A DNA stretch of 64,000 nucleotides from Amyloporia xantha (GCA_036971615.1 JAYKKR010000001.1:930001-994000), one strand, 5' to 3'. Numbered from the stretch's first letter, positions 35,510-47,234 are shown. The notes: generated by a model not told the origin, from the sequence alone. A program made the numbers and translations.

Positions 35510-38077
35510 ATGCAGACAGCACAGACAAATGGTACACCCGCACGTCCAGAGTCGAACGCCTCGGACCACACCATGACCGCAAACGACCCCTCCGAGAGCC
35601 CTTATTTCCTCCAGAACACCGAAGCCATCGGATTAGTACCGGACTCCCAGAGAATCGACCACCTTTCGCTCGAGGAGAAGGACGACGAAGACATCTATCG
35701 TGGGGAACAGGCTGCTCCCCCTCGATCCCCCTCACTCACATCTGTCTCCTCATCGACCTCATCCTCGTCGTCGGCCTCATCTGTCTTTGGTGGGCGCCTC
35801 GGAGCAATCTCTGCTGTGGTCGAACATGCTATTTCCACCTGGGCTCGAGCATGGGCGTCGTCTTCTTCACTGTCGGCATCCACCTCTTCGTCCACGCCGT
35901 CCATCGTTACCATCACCAGGTCTCAGATGTCTCGCCGACGCAGACGACGACTGAGCCTCGCTGACATTCAGAATCAACGCTCCGAGCGTGAAATCGCAGC
36001 TCGCATCAGGGCTCGCGAGGAGTCCAGATACACACCTCGTGCATTTGACCTCTATGTGCCTGACGTGCCAGAAAGCGGCCGCTCAGCACGGGTAGTCGGG
36101 GCATCTCAAGGGAACTTCATCCATACAGATTCCCTTCCCCTCATCGTTACTCGGCTTGGTGCTGCTCTGAAGGACAAGGGTAGAGCACGGCGAGGTCGTT
36201 CAGAGCCGACATCCCCGGAACCACCCCCGGCTCATCCTCCTATACTTCACCACGATTACATGATGCCAGAAGAGCCGGCTGAGTCTGCTAGCGCATCTGC
36301 TGATCATGATGCACATATCCGCAGGAGAATGAGGAAGGGGAAGCGGAGAGCTGGGACGACACAGACAACGGCGCATATGGGCCAGGTCTCGACCTCAGTT
36401 AGCGATGCAGACGATGTCCAGAAGGCTTGGTGGCTCGACGTCTCATCGCCAACTTGGGAGGACATGCGTGCCATAGGCAAGGCAAGTCCGAGATCTACAC
36501 CGTTCTCTTGTACAAGTAATTTATTTACACTGGGTATTCAAACAGCTCCTACACCTACATCCCCTGACTCTCGAGGACATCTTGCAGCAGGATCCTCGTG
36601 AGAAGCTGGAGCTGTTCCCCAAACTAGGGTACTATTTTGTCGTTTTCCGAGCCATCGAAAGTCAGAAGACTAGGGAACGATTGCGCGCTCTGCGCTCAGT
36701 CCGAGATGGGACCGTCCCTTCTTCAATGGATGAAGGCATTGTGGGAGACGTGTATGTATATATGGTCGTCTTCCGTGAAGGCATCTGTTCGGTTAGTTCT
36801 CAGTTTTGTCACGAATGGCGAACTTTAGTGATTTTATCGTCCAATAGTTCCATTTTGCGGACATTGGAGGTACGTCCTTGCTCCACTGACTAGGATTGAA
36901 TGCTGATCGGAATTGTAGAACATGTCGATCATGTTCGCAACAAGATTCTCAAGCTTTCGGAGAGCATTAATATGACGTCTGGTGTGTGTACCCGTCTATT
37001 GAGTTGTCTTGGATTGGTTATCTAATGTCTCACCAGATTGGATTGCTCACGGCATCATGGATTCCATTGTCGACTCATTTTTCCCGTTCTTGCAGGAAAT
37101 TGAGAAAGAAGTCGACGAGATTGAGAGGCTCGTGGTCTCAGACCATCTAGAGCGAGTCCCCAATATTGAGCCTGCCGTGCCTCGTGTGGAAATGCGCCGC
37201 ACACACAGTTTAGAGCAAGTCGTCCCTCATGATTTGGTGGATGAAGACGAGAAAACAAGCAGTGCCACCTTGGCGGAGAAGGTCCCGCAGCCTGTCAAGT
37301 CGATGCAACGAAGGACCCAATTTGCGCTACCGGCAGGCTGGTCCCTTCACTTCCGTCGTCTGAAAAGGACACTGCGTGAGACCTTCGCCCACTTCCGGGT
37401 CGTCTTCAAGCACACGCCTACTCTTACCACTGCCAATACCATCTATCGCATGGCTCGGACAAGGAGACTTGTCACCTCCTTAGCTCGGTTCTTGGCTCAC
37501 AAGTCTGAGGTTGTCGCCCAGCTTCAGAAGCGGCTGCTGACGGTGGGCGAGTGGGGACTGGGACACGGGACTGACCATGATCAGGATGTGTTTGTATACA
37601 TGGGAGATGTTCAAGGTAAGCGTGTGTTCACACATCGGCTTAGCAGAGGCTCATAATTTTCGTGTAGATCACATCTTAACGCTGCAACAGTCTCTAGCTC
37701 ACTACGAGCGCGTACTCAGCCAGTCACATCCCACGTATCTATCCGGTCTTCGTTTGTCGCTTTCTAAGGCACAGTCGGGCACCGACACTGCTCTCGTCAC
37801 TCTGACAACCGTCAGTCTTGGGGTTCTTTGCGTTCAAACCCTCATCGGTGTGCCATTCCATCAGTTAGACACGGATCATATCGTTGACGGCGTATGTCGG
37901 ATAGGTTCGGTATCTATGAACACTAATGTGCCCCAGAATGCTTCTCCAGGCGACAATTTTACGGTATTCGGCGTCATCATCGCACTTTCCGTGGTGATCA
38001 CCGTCGTATATGGATTTTTCGTCCGTCTATGGTGGGTATGGGCGAAGCAGAAGAGGCGGGCGAAGCATCTGTTGTGA
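35510..38077 (+). CDS. CorA-like Mg2+ transporter, Alr1/Mnr2 type
   Basis: N-terminal ~300 residues are disordered and Ser/Arg-rich. The CorA domain begins WWLDVSSPTWEDMRAIGK, spliced to LLHLHPLTLEDILQQDPREK and LFPKLGYYFVVFRAIE, then DWIAHGIMDSIVDSFFPFLQ, the long helix DHILTLQQSLAHYERVLSQS, and two membrane segments at the C-terminus (TALVTLTTVSLGVLCVQTLI and FGVIIALSVVITVVYGFFV). Such proteins move Mg2+ across the plasma or vacuolar membrane. The pore signature normally GMN reads SMN (GSVSMNTNVP) in the best splice, which removes an intron of about 54 bases before it. ATG 35510 or a later one at 35572 could be the start. Confidence 0.88.
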
Positions 38078-38492
38078 TTGAGGATCATTTGCGAGGACTT
38101 CGGATCCTATCATTCTTCATCGGACATACTATTGTACGTATGCAGCTCCTTTCCCATAACTCGACATTCATGTGCTTAATGATCACCACGCTAAACCTCA
38201 AGGCATTAACTTATTCCCATATCATTCTACCATTGTGCTTGTATGTGTCGAATGTTAACTACTATCGAGTCGACGGCATGTCTCGTTCGTTACCCTTTAA
38301 ATTACACCGAAATCATCAAGGATCAAAAGTATTTACAGTGCAAGGTATATGCGATAAACAGGGTATGTACTAGAACTTAGAAAGCATAATATATATCTAC
38401 AGAAAGCAGCATGTCTTCCGGGTTTAGTCGTCGTTGGAGTATCAAGGAAAGGTTGGTAGTTGAGTTGTGCTAATTCGTGCGTTCGTGGATCA
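38078..38492. other. Convergent intergenic region
   Basis: 415 AT-rich bases between the transporter and the coiled-coil gene; no feature seen. Confidence 0.55.
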
Positions 38493-40217
38493 TCATGAAT
38501 CGTGGATCTCGCGTTTCTTGTCACAAAGATTGACGACGCGCTTGGTTTCTTCGAGTACTGACAGGACTGCAAAATAATCAGCATCAAATAGCACTTCCGA
38601 CATGAGTTGTCCGCACCCTTGTCCCGAAATTGGTTCTCCTTCTGTTCAAGCTGTTCGATGGTGAAGAGCAGTCTGTTTTCTTGCTTCCTCACAGCCTCCT
38701 CGTCGCGCTGGAGCTTCTCCATCTCCAGGCGGATTCGCTCCGATGCGTCTGAGACGCTCCTGACACAAGCCCTTCATTGCCTCGACTTCCTTCTGGTAGC
38801 CCGCACGAAGCTCGTCAAGCTCGTGCCCTACACCTCCACAATGAGCGAACGTTCCACTGCAGCGTCTACAGACCACGCACCTAAAACTTCAGCCTCATTT
38901 GCGGCTTTCATGTAGTTTGACATCTGCTCGATCCAATCTCGGTCCATGGCCCACGCCACAGACTTGGTATTGCTGGCCACGCTCAGCCTGCTCATGCTGT
39001 TTTGCTTCTTCAGACTGCTCCGGCGACGAGGGACAGTGCGCTGCGCGCCCTCGTCTTCTCCCTCCGACCCCTCGTGGATCGTCGGCAGAGTCTGTCCATT
39101 CGGCGGGGACAAGGACGGATCGGGCGAGGGTGTCATGGGTAGGGGGCTGGCAGAGGGCGGAAGCTCCTCGTTCAGGGTGGACGGGGAGTCTGCGACGTGT
39201 GGGATGTCCAGCTCCGGGTCGTGCGTACGGAAAGGGATGGGCACTGGATCCGGCGACTTGGCCTTGATGCGCACAGGCTGGGACTGGACAGAGACGTCGG
39301 ACGCCACCGATCGTTTACTCTCCACAGACCGCGAGCGCGAGCGCGGGGGGTGTTCTCCATCGCGGACTACAGCGGGGACGCGTCCCGCCGTCTTGAACAA
39401 GCTCACCGGGGGCTGCCTCGGCTGCTGCTTGCGCTCCTGCTTGCGATCCTGCGGAGGCGGCGACGGATTCAGCAGAGTCGTCGCCTGGCTGGACGACTCG
39501 GCGCGTCGCAGGAGCGCACGGTCCGGAGAAGCACGAGAAGACGGATGTCGCTGTGGCGGAGGGGCACTCCTCCGCGGAAGCTGACTGCCTTCGTGAAGAG
39601 GCGCGGGTCCACGTCGGGAAGTCTGGCTGCCGCCTGTGTGTGTACGGGTCCCCTGCCGATGAGTCTGGGTCACGCCTTGCGATTGGTTCATAGCGCATTT
39701 ACTGCAGCAATATTGTGTCCCTAGTGGTGCATTGCCCTCCCCCGCGTCGCGCGCAAAGTCCGTACCCTGCGTCCTGAACCACCTCTCCATCTCCTTCAGC
39801 CTGAAGTCGGGTGGCGCATGCACGGTGAAGAACATCGTTCGCGACTGTTTCCCCGTTGGTGCTGACGCTCGCGCAAGGCGCGTACATTTGCGGATCATGC
39901 GGTCCTTGAGGTGGCGGATTTCGAGAATGCGATCCCAAGAGGCATTCCTATCCTTCGCGAGCTCAGCGACCTCTGATTTCAGCAGCTGTCCGTAAATTTG
40001 AGCTGTCCGTGGAGGTAGGAGCACCTAAGTACTAGAATTTAACCCTGAGAGCGTGCGTGATGGCAGTTGACCGTACCCTCAGCTCATTCGGCGTGTCTGT
40101 ACACTGGAGATACCGCCACCCACTCCTCGAAAAGCCGTCAGGGCTCTCCAGCTGACCGCGCACAGGACTCTGCTGGAAATAATTGAGTGGCTGGCCAGCA
40201 TTCCTGTGAGAGGACAT
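38493..40217 (-). CDS. Unrecognised basic/disordered protein with C-terminal coiled coil
   Basis: Exon 1 (MSSHRNAGQPLNYFQQSPVR ... TDTPNELR) splices to VLLPPRTAQIYGQLLKSEVA, a helical N-terminal region with YCCSKC near residue 135. The middle is Arg/Ser/Pro-rich and disordered. The end is a heptad-like coil (MEKLQRDEEAVRKQENRLL, TIEQLEQKENQFRDK) followed, after an intron, by VLSVLEETKRVVNLCDKKRE. Between about 38755 and 38835 the frame is interrupted by TAG. Either a 72-base intron (donor gtaggg, acceptor tgtcag) is removed, or there are two compensating frameshifts, since the skipped DNA reads HELDELRAGYQKEVEAMKGL in another frame, which looks coding. No family recognised; PEX16 is the divergent neighbour. 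Confidence 0.65.
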
Positions 40218-41333
40218 GGGAACAGCAGCTCTGAACTGCTTCAGAGATTAGGGAAGAGGGACGGAATGGTTGAATCTGCAGTCGATGGCTCGAAGAGGGC
40301 AGAAAAATGAGGGGCGGAAAACAGTGACAGAAGGCGATCGCGCTGTGAAATAAAGTAATAACCGAGCCACGAGTCTTCCCATCTCAGATTCTTGCATTGA
40401 TGTCCGGAGCGGCGGAGCCTGCCTGCACCCTCAACCAGCGCGAGGTGTTATCGCTTACAGCAACGTGCACAGACGAGAGCTGACGAGAGCCATCCATCAC
40501 AGCCAGCGAGGGCGCACAGGCTCGCCTTTGCCCTTTCCAGTTTCATCGAAGGGGGTGATCAACCGATAGCAAGCACGCTCCTGACCACCGCCGTGACCCG
40601 AGCTGTTCATGATCTCGGGAACTTTCACCGGATGAGAGTCAGAACTCAAGAGATGCACATATCGCGAATATCTCTATTGCTATCCGGGTCGGTGCAAGTT
40701 CAGGAATACCGAGTTCCGAACGCGATCGACTCAGCAGTCAACTCATAAAAGATGTCAAGACGGGAAAGGACAAAGGGCTCAAAAACAGTCATCTTGACGC
40801 TCGCAACTCCATACAGCGCTAGCTCACCGGTGGGCAGGCGGTGCTGATTCTGAATGCTGGCCACCAGCTTGCATGCGCGCGAAAAATTACGTGTGCGTGC
40901 CCGTAGAGTTCTAGTAGGCAACGGCAAATCCGTGTTGAAATTGTCAGACTCGTGCGTGTTTCCTCCAAGTCAGTAGGAGCGAGTCAGAAGCACAGGCTTT
41001 TTGTTGAATATCCGGTACGATTTCTGGCGGCACGCATGCGTGGTGTGTTCCAAGGACATATAGGTGTCTCAGTAGAAACTTGAAGCAGGTTGACACTTGC
41101 GAGGCGCACGAGACTCGCAGGAGGTGGTTGAGGTTGGGGACTTCCTGATCGGGTAATATCCGCCTCGGGGATATGGCCGAGGGTGAGTTCCCACCCTATG
41201 GACTCCCGCGCACATAGTGCGCTTATTCCTCTTCGTTCTAACCGCCTCGGCCTGGCAGCTGCCTCCCCAACTAGGTGGCCTTTCCTGGTCTCCAGTCTTG
41301 TATCTACCTTCGTTCGTCTCCAATTCCGGTTCA
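40218..41333. promoter_or_regulatory. Long divergent promoter region (coiled-coil gene and PEX16)
   Basis: 1.1 kb between outward-facing starts. Several short frames occur on both strands without family resemblance or convincing splice sites. No RNA gene recognised. Confidence 0.45.
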
Positions 41334-42723
41334 ATGCCGTCTGTTGTGGCACGCTATGAATCGTTTCTCATCAGAAATGTCTCCACCATATCTTCGCTCG
41401 AGTCTACGTTGAGGTCTATTACGTGGATCCTGCCGGGCAGGTTTAGGGATGCGGAATTGGCTTCCGAAGCTTGTTAGTTGTCTCATGATCATGCTGTCTC
41501 CTGTCTGACTGCCGTCTCAACGCGACGTATTTCAGTATCGGCTGCACTGAATGTGATGAGCATGTATCATGACACGCTCCTCGCCAAGTTCGTGCAGTCA
41601 GAGCCTAAATACAAGTCGTTGATACCCCCGTCTCTGCACACGCGATATACCCGGGCATGGTCTGACAAGGACTCGTGGTACAAATGGGCTGCCCGCTCTC
41701 TGCAGCTTATTCGCTTCGTGGAGTTGTTGATTGAGATGGGTCTGAGGAGGAAGGTATCTGACCGTAATCGTTGGAGAGGTGTCGTGCTGCTTGAATTCGT
41801 CAAGTGTGTCTATTTACACGCGGAATGAACGCCTTCTTGACGCTGAACCTCTGATAGGGCACTTCTGCGGCTCGTCCTGTTGCGTATCACGAGACGACCA
41901 TCGCTTTCACCACCTATTCCTGAGCGGGAGATTGACCCTTCCTGTTTACCTCCCGAATCTGATACTTCATCCCCGACGCTGGCCCCCTCTTCCCCACCCT
42001 CTTCTCTCCCTTCGACCCCGGAGCATCTCAAGAATAACCATGTTCCTCTGCCGTTGCACCCCTTACTAACACCACCGCCTCCGACTCAGTCGCCTTTGCC
42101 AGTCGAGGACTATCTCTTGCCCAAGGCTCTGACGACCTCCTCAGTCAAGGCCCCCACCGCCCTTCTGCAGCCTCTGGCATCGCCGAAGGATTGGATCTCG
42201 GAGGTAGTGTATGTTTTGCGACCTCTTGTCTATGGTAAGTTGGCACAGCTCTCTCTGAAGGCTTGCACCTGACCGTTCTTTATCACATTGGATGCTCTAC
42301 AGCGATTCTGATTTCCCAAGATCGCAAGAGCAACCGGCCCCTCATGACCGCCCTTGCGATGGAATTCCTCTCGCGCAACCTACGACGCGTGCCACCTCGC
42401 TCGGCGTCTCTTGAACGCTCAGAATATGCCAGTAGGGACAAAGATATTGTGTGGTACCTCCTGCGGGGATCTATCTGGGAGTCTTGGACAAAGTGTGTAT
42501 CCTCTGCCATGTTTTTGGATATGCATCTGACCGAACATCTTGCAGGCCCAAACTGGAAGCGTTTGCCAATGGTGCAGCCCGTGCTCCAGTGCTTGGACTC
42601 TTCAGCGCATTTGTGAGAGATTGGATCCCGTTGATTGACGAGTATTATTATTGTACGTGTTTGAATTGCTCCTGTGCTTCTATCTGGACTGATCTTAAGA
42701 TGGCTACAGATACTGCTCCTTAG
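41334..42723 (+). CDS. PEX16: Peroxisomal membrane biogenesis protein PEX16
   Basis: Peroxin that recruits Pex3 and supports import of peroxisomal membrane proteins. Begins MPSVVARYESFLIRNVSTIS, then LESTLRSITWILPGRFRDAE, a family hallmark, VSAALNVMSMYHDTLLAKFV, TRYTRAWSDKDSWYKWAARS, LIEMGLRRKVSDRNRWRGVV and LLRLVLLRITRRPSLSPPIP. A Pro-rich stretch precedes WISEVVYVLRPLVY, spliced to AILISQDRKSNRPLMTALAM, and WYLLRGSIWESWTK. The last exon makes the tail YYYYTAP, as in relatives. About six exons. Confidence 0.95.
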
Positions 42724-43173
42724 TATTTGGTAGATTCGCTGTGCTAACCGCTGCTGTACATTGGTTCACGCATCTGTCTACCGCTTGTGTAATGATCTGT
42801 GATATTCATGCCAAATCCATGCTAGCTGTCCTCCGTTCCTAGGATCCATGTTTGCCAAGAATGACGACATATCCTTGGTACGTCCCAGAGAGTCGTTGGG
42901 TCCTGGGACTGCTTTACACCGGATAGCGGCGGGCCGCGCTACCCAGCGAAACCTGCACGTAAAAGTCAGGAGGGAACTACCAGATGATTATCGTCCTCTA
43001 TCCCCATATGGTTGCGGGTGACCTGTCGCTTCTGGAATGCGACGGTCGAATACGACAAGAGCGCATTTCACCTCCACGTACATCGTCCTGTGTCTAGGCC
43101 CGACGCGTAATTCATGGTGTCGATCACCATATGAGACGCGTTCGAGGGGTAGCGGTGAAGGGGACATATTCCA
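42724..43173. other. Intergenic region before cupin gene
   Basis: 450 bases; PEX16 3' flank and presumed cupin promoter. Nothing recognised. Confidence 0.5.
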
Positions 43174-43925
43174 ATGAGTGCCAATCCACCTCCTCTACTT
43201 GATCTACGCCGTGTCGTGACGGGCCACAATGACCAGGGCCTGGCTGTCGTTCGGAGCGACGATCGCCTTTCGTCAAGCGTAAATCCTTGCTTTTATCAAG
43301 AGATCCACAGCTATGAAGTGACACTTTAAAAGGAATCTGCAGCGTTTCCAGGCGTGTGGGGTGGCTCAATCTGGGTGACGGAATCGACGCCCACGGAGGA
43401 CAATAATAACGAGTGAGAGTAACAAACTATCATTGCGGATCCTATATTTGATTGGGGTCTCGTCGAACAGGATAGATGGGGCAACAAGGCGGCCTAACGG
43501 AGACTGCGACATTGTCATGCGTGACGGGACAGTCTTTCGCTACACCGATCTCGCTCCCGGAGCCTCTGCGGCGATGGTAAGGACTTGACACTTACGAGAT
43601 AACACGAAGGAGACCGACTTAAATGCAAATTTACAGCACCGGACGTCTTCCATGGATTACAACATTCTGGGTAGGTCACAGGCTTCCCTTTCTGATGCCA
43701 ATGGTGACCCGACTCGTGCGTATAGTCCAAGGCAAGCTCTTACTGGTCATGGAGGACGGCTCAGAGACCCTGGTGGAGACTCCCGGAGATGTTGTCATAC
43801 AACGGGGCACCCTGCACGCGTGGAGAAACCCTGGTCCAGAGTGGACTCGCTGGATTTCAGTGTTGGTCGACGCGAAGCCGGCGGTAGTGGATGGTCAGAC
43901 TCTGGGTATGGAGGTCCGGCGGTGA
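43174..43925 (+). CDS. Small cupin-domain protein
   Basis: Built from about five short exons. It starts MSANPPPLLDLRRVVTGHND, continues QGLAVVRSDDRLSSS, then WGGSIWVTESTPTEDNNNE, DGATRRPNGDCDIVMRDGTV, FRYTDLAPGASAAM, HRTSSMDYNIL, and ends VQGKLLLVMEDGSETLVETP, GDVVIQRGTLHAWRNPGPEW, VLVDAKPAVVDGQTLG. The last two blocks are the cupin beta-barrel; HRTSSMDY supplies the usual first His and GTLHAWRN the second. Relatives are often annotated as cupin or oxalate/hydroxyquinol-pathway-like proteins, but the reaction is unknown. Convergent with the SDR gene 187 bases downstream. Confidence 0.85.
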
Positions 43926-44112
43926 TCCGAAGAAAAGAGACGGGGGATCAACGGCGAACTACGAGGGACTCCGTGGATACGGGTGGACCCTGCGTCGATG
44001 CGAAATAGGCTCTTGTGGTCCCGAGATTGTAATGTTACTTCACATACTCGATTTAGATCAGGCACGGTCAGAATGAATGTGTTATTCGTTTCATATTGAC
44101 ATTGGGTATGAT

Positions 44113-45192
44113 TCATTGAAGGTTCACGAAGAGCCCTCCATCCACCAGCAGGGAAGCGCCTGTAACATACTTGGCCAAATCACTAGCAAGGAATACCACG
44201 GGTCCTGCGATGTCATCCGGTGCTGAGGGGGGGGGGGGCAGCGATTGTCAAAATAGATGCTGCCATAAACGGAAAACCCTTACCACCGAGTCGACCCAAA
44301 GCTGTTCTCTTTATCATATTCTCGCGCTTGACAGTATCCGAGAGGTCTTCCTTGTTTATATCGGTAGCGATCGTCCCAGGAAGGACGGCATTTGCGCGAA
44401 TGTGATATTTGCCAAGCGCGACAGCGCAGCTTTGCATTAATGAGAGGATGCCCGCCTTGGTGGGAGTGTAATGGCTACAATATGGCATCAATAGTGCGCC
44501 TTAACATGATATATGCCACGCTTCAGACGTACCATTGCATCTCACCACCAACCAGAGCGGAAATCGAGGATACGCCGATGATTGATCCCCCTTGCGGGAT
44601 CTGATTCTTCATTACATTCGCCACAGCTGATTTGAATTTGGCTCATCACATAAGAGCCCGAAATTAAGGCTATTTCTGTGCACACCTTGCACGACGAAGA
44701 ATGACCCGTCTAAATTCACTGACCGGGTACGTTCCCAGGTAGAGTGCGGCATTGTCAGGAATTCCGCGAACGGGCATATGCCCGCATTGCTAACCAATAT
44801 ATCTAGCGCAAATTCAATCAAATGGTTGTGTCCGAGGTTCCTCATCTTAAAAAACTCACCTATGCGCCCAAAAGCTGCTACACCGACTTCAGCGATCTGT
44901 TATATAGACGTGAGTACCAACCAATGCATGTGAAAAGCTTGAGTGCCCTCACCTTTGTTGCAGTGGCGGGATCGGCGATGTCACCGCCTATTACGGCAGT
45001 CCGAGCATTTGGAAAGCGCGTCTCTATCATTTCCTTCAGCGTATGGATCTCTGCCTCTGTCTCCTCGTCTCCAAGAAAATGGATGACTAGCCCTGTCGCC
45101 CCATGCTTCGCACATTCGATGACACAGGCTCGTCCAATCCCACGAGATGCACCAGTGATGCATACGACTTTGCCCGTCAACAGTCCCGACAT
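44113..45192 (-). CDS. SDR-family dehydrogenase, L-rhamnose-1-dehydrogenase-like
   Basis: Starts [20 protein letters not shown] (TGxxxGxG cofactor motif). Then [32 protein letters not shown], the [19 protein letters not shown] motif, [39 protein letters not shown] with the catalytic Ser, [20 protein letters not shown] with the YxxxK pair, [20 protein letters not shown], and the ending [14 protein letters not shown]. The whole closely follows fungal L-rhamnose-1-dehydrogenase, first step of the non-phosphorylating rhamnose pathway, by memory; related sugar or sterol SDRs cannot be excluded. Five or six exons. The last intron has a run of 11 C directly before its acceptor (minus strand). Shares a 352-base divergent promoter with the KARI-like gene. 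Confidence 0.9.
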
Positions 45193-45544
45193 GCTTGTGA
45201 TGTACAAAGTACCAGGGAATGCGATGGACTGGATATACGTCGCCTTGTTCTCAACCTGGACAGTCTTCAATTTGAATATCTATTCTATGTCAGAAGTTGA
45301 GAACGATATCCTAGTGTAATGCTGACGGTCCGCATATTCCGTCTCCGTGTCACAGGGACAATCTCTGCATTGGAGGAAGACACGGTGACTGTGTCATATG
45401 TGCGATACGACGTTCTAAGGGCATAGCGGAAGACCGTTATACGGACCTGTCATCCGGCACTGTGGGGTCGGGATGTTATATATAAGTCGCATACGCGCTA
45501 GGAAGTGGATGTCATTTTAGTCTTGTCTGCATTTACTGAAAGAA
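45193..45544. promoter_or_regulatory. Divergent promoter region of SDR and KARI-like genes
   Basis: 352 bases between outward-facing starts, with a strong tatatataag element at 45477-45486, 59 bases before the KARI-like ATG. No clear TATA on the SDR side. Confidence 0.55.
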
Positions 45545-47009
45545 ATGCCTTCCGCCAAGATGTGAGCCACTTGTTACGGTGGAGGGAATACATTGACCTT
45601 GAACTATCATTCAGCTACTACGACGCAGACGCCGATCTCGGCGTGCTCGCCAACAAGACCATTGTATTCCTTGGGTGAGTGATCCGCACCAGGAGATGAA
45701 TGCTTATTTATCGGTATGCTGCAGGTTTGGTAACCAAGGGGCGGCACAGGCTCAGAATCTCCGGGACACCGGCATTCCCAATGAGCAGATCATCGTCGCG
45801 AATCGGGTTGATTCTTACGCAGAAGACGCGAAGGCGAAGGGGTTCAACGTCGAACATGACTTCGTAAAAGCTGCCAAGGTTGCAGATGGTGTGTCAGCTG
45901 CATTCATCAGGAGGACAGCTTTATAACCACCCCATCCGTTCCGTGGATAGTACTTTTTATTCTGATTCCCGACCAAGTTCAACCCCGTGTCTTTAATGAG
46001 CAGTTTGCTCCCAACTTGAAAGACAACGTCGCGATTTGTGTGGCCAGTGGTTACAACGTCTTCTTCAAGCTGTTGGAATTCAGACCGTCCCAGGATGTTG
46101 TCATGGTTGCTCCGAGGTTAGTTCTATTCGCAGGGATTCTTAAAATCATTGCTAATATAATTGGCAGAATGATCGGTTCATCCGTCCGCAGTCTGTATGT
46201 TAAGCAGCAAGGTTTCCCATGCTTTGTCTCTGTCGAGCAGGACGGAACGGGCTCTGGACTTGGCACCGCTCTGGCACTGTCACTTGCGATTGGCGCTACA
46301 AAAGCCGGAGCTATTGCATCGTCGGTTTACGAGGAGACGGCTATGGACCTTTTCGCTGAGCAAGCACTCTGGCCAAACATCATCATGATGTTCCGGTGAT
46401 TGAGGCAACATAAATCTCGTAGCTTGCATCTACTTATTTGCATATGAACAGGGAGGCTTTCAGTGTATTGAAGGAAGCAGGTTGTTCGGACGAGGCTCTA
46501 TGTTATGAAATGTGAGCCAAAATTAGCTGGCATCTTCTTTTATCGGAGACTGACATTCAGCTCTAGGTGGATGTCGAAAGAGCCCGCGGAAATTTTCGAA
46601 CGCGCAGCAGAGGATGGCTTCGTCGCTCAGGTACGGTATTGCTGTCATGTTCATCGAACGTCATTGCTCAGACGGCAAAATAATGCAGCTCAAGCACCAC
46701 TCGACTGTCTCACAATACGGCCAGCTAAGCGGTGCGCTCAAGCTCGATGGCACGGACATGCGCGAGCATTTCAAGAATATCTTGTACAACCAGGTTCGCA
46801 GTAATTCCCCTGTACATGGTGAATTTTACCTCTAAAATATACATCAGGTTCTCAATGGCAAGTTCTGCAAAGAGTTCAGCAAGATTGAAGCGGAACTCGA
46901 GCTGGAGGGCGACGCCAACCCTCTCAATCAGTTGTACAGGAAATCGGAAGAGATCGAGCTGGTGCAGGCGGAGAAGCGGGTGAAGGCTCGGCTGGCAGGT
47001 CTCCTATAG
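45545..47009 (+). CDS. Ketol-acid-reductoisomerase-like oxidoreductase, atypical active site
   Basis: About eight exons. MPSAKI splices to YYDADADLGVLANKTIVFLG, then FGNQGAAQAQNLRDTGIPNE (Rossmann loop G-F-G-N-Q-G), DNVAICVASGYNVFF, RPSQDVVMVAPR, MIGSSVRSLYVKQQGFPCFV, AIGATKAGAIASSVYEETAM, DLFAEQALWPNIIMMF, REAFSVLKEAGCSDEALCYE and HHSTVSQYGQLSGALKLD. This is the KARI (IlvC/Ilv5) fold: Rossmann plus helical knot. It has no mitochondrial presequence, unlike Ilv5. The metal-binding D..E of DLFxEQ and the Ser of the ISNTAEYG-like motif are kept, but the usual HGF reads SGY and the usual APK reads APR. It probably does not make the branched-chain amino-acid intermediate. Confidence 0.85.
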
Positions 47010-47234
47010 ACACCTAGAGCTATCTCGTAGCCATTCGCATATTTAGAGTGAACTGTGTACGACCATCGCAATGTATTTTAACGAAGGGTGGAAACTGTGA
47101 CAGACTGATACGCGTGACACTGTGACACACGGTTGGAGTACGGTTGGCTACGGTTGGTCGTCCTTGGGCGCCTCTTGCCTCTTAGGTTCAAAAACTTCTC
47201 GGTCATCGACATTGTCTCATCGTTGTTTTATTGC

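Noticed and set aside
35284..35964. 226-codon plus-strand frame
   Set aside because: Alternative frame through the low-complexity N-terminus of the Mg transporter; the transporter frame continues into conserved CorA blocks.
38946..39724. Two long plus-strand frames
   Set aside because: Antisense to the Arg/Ser/Pro-rich region of the coiled-coil gene; biased composition keeps frames open.
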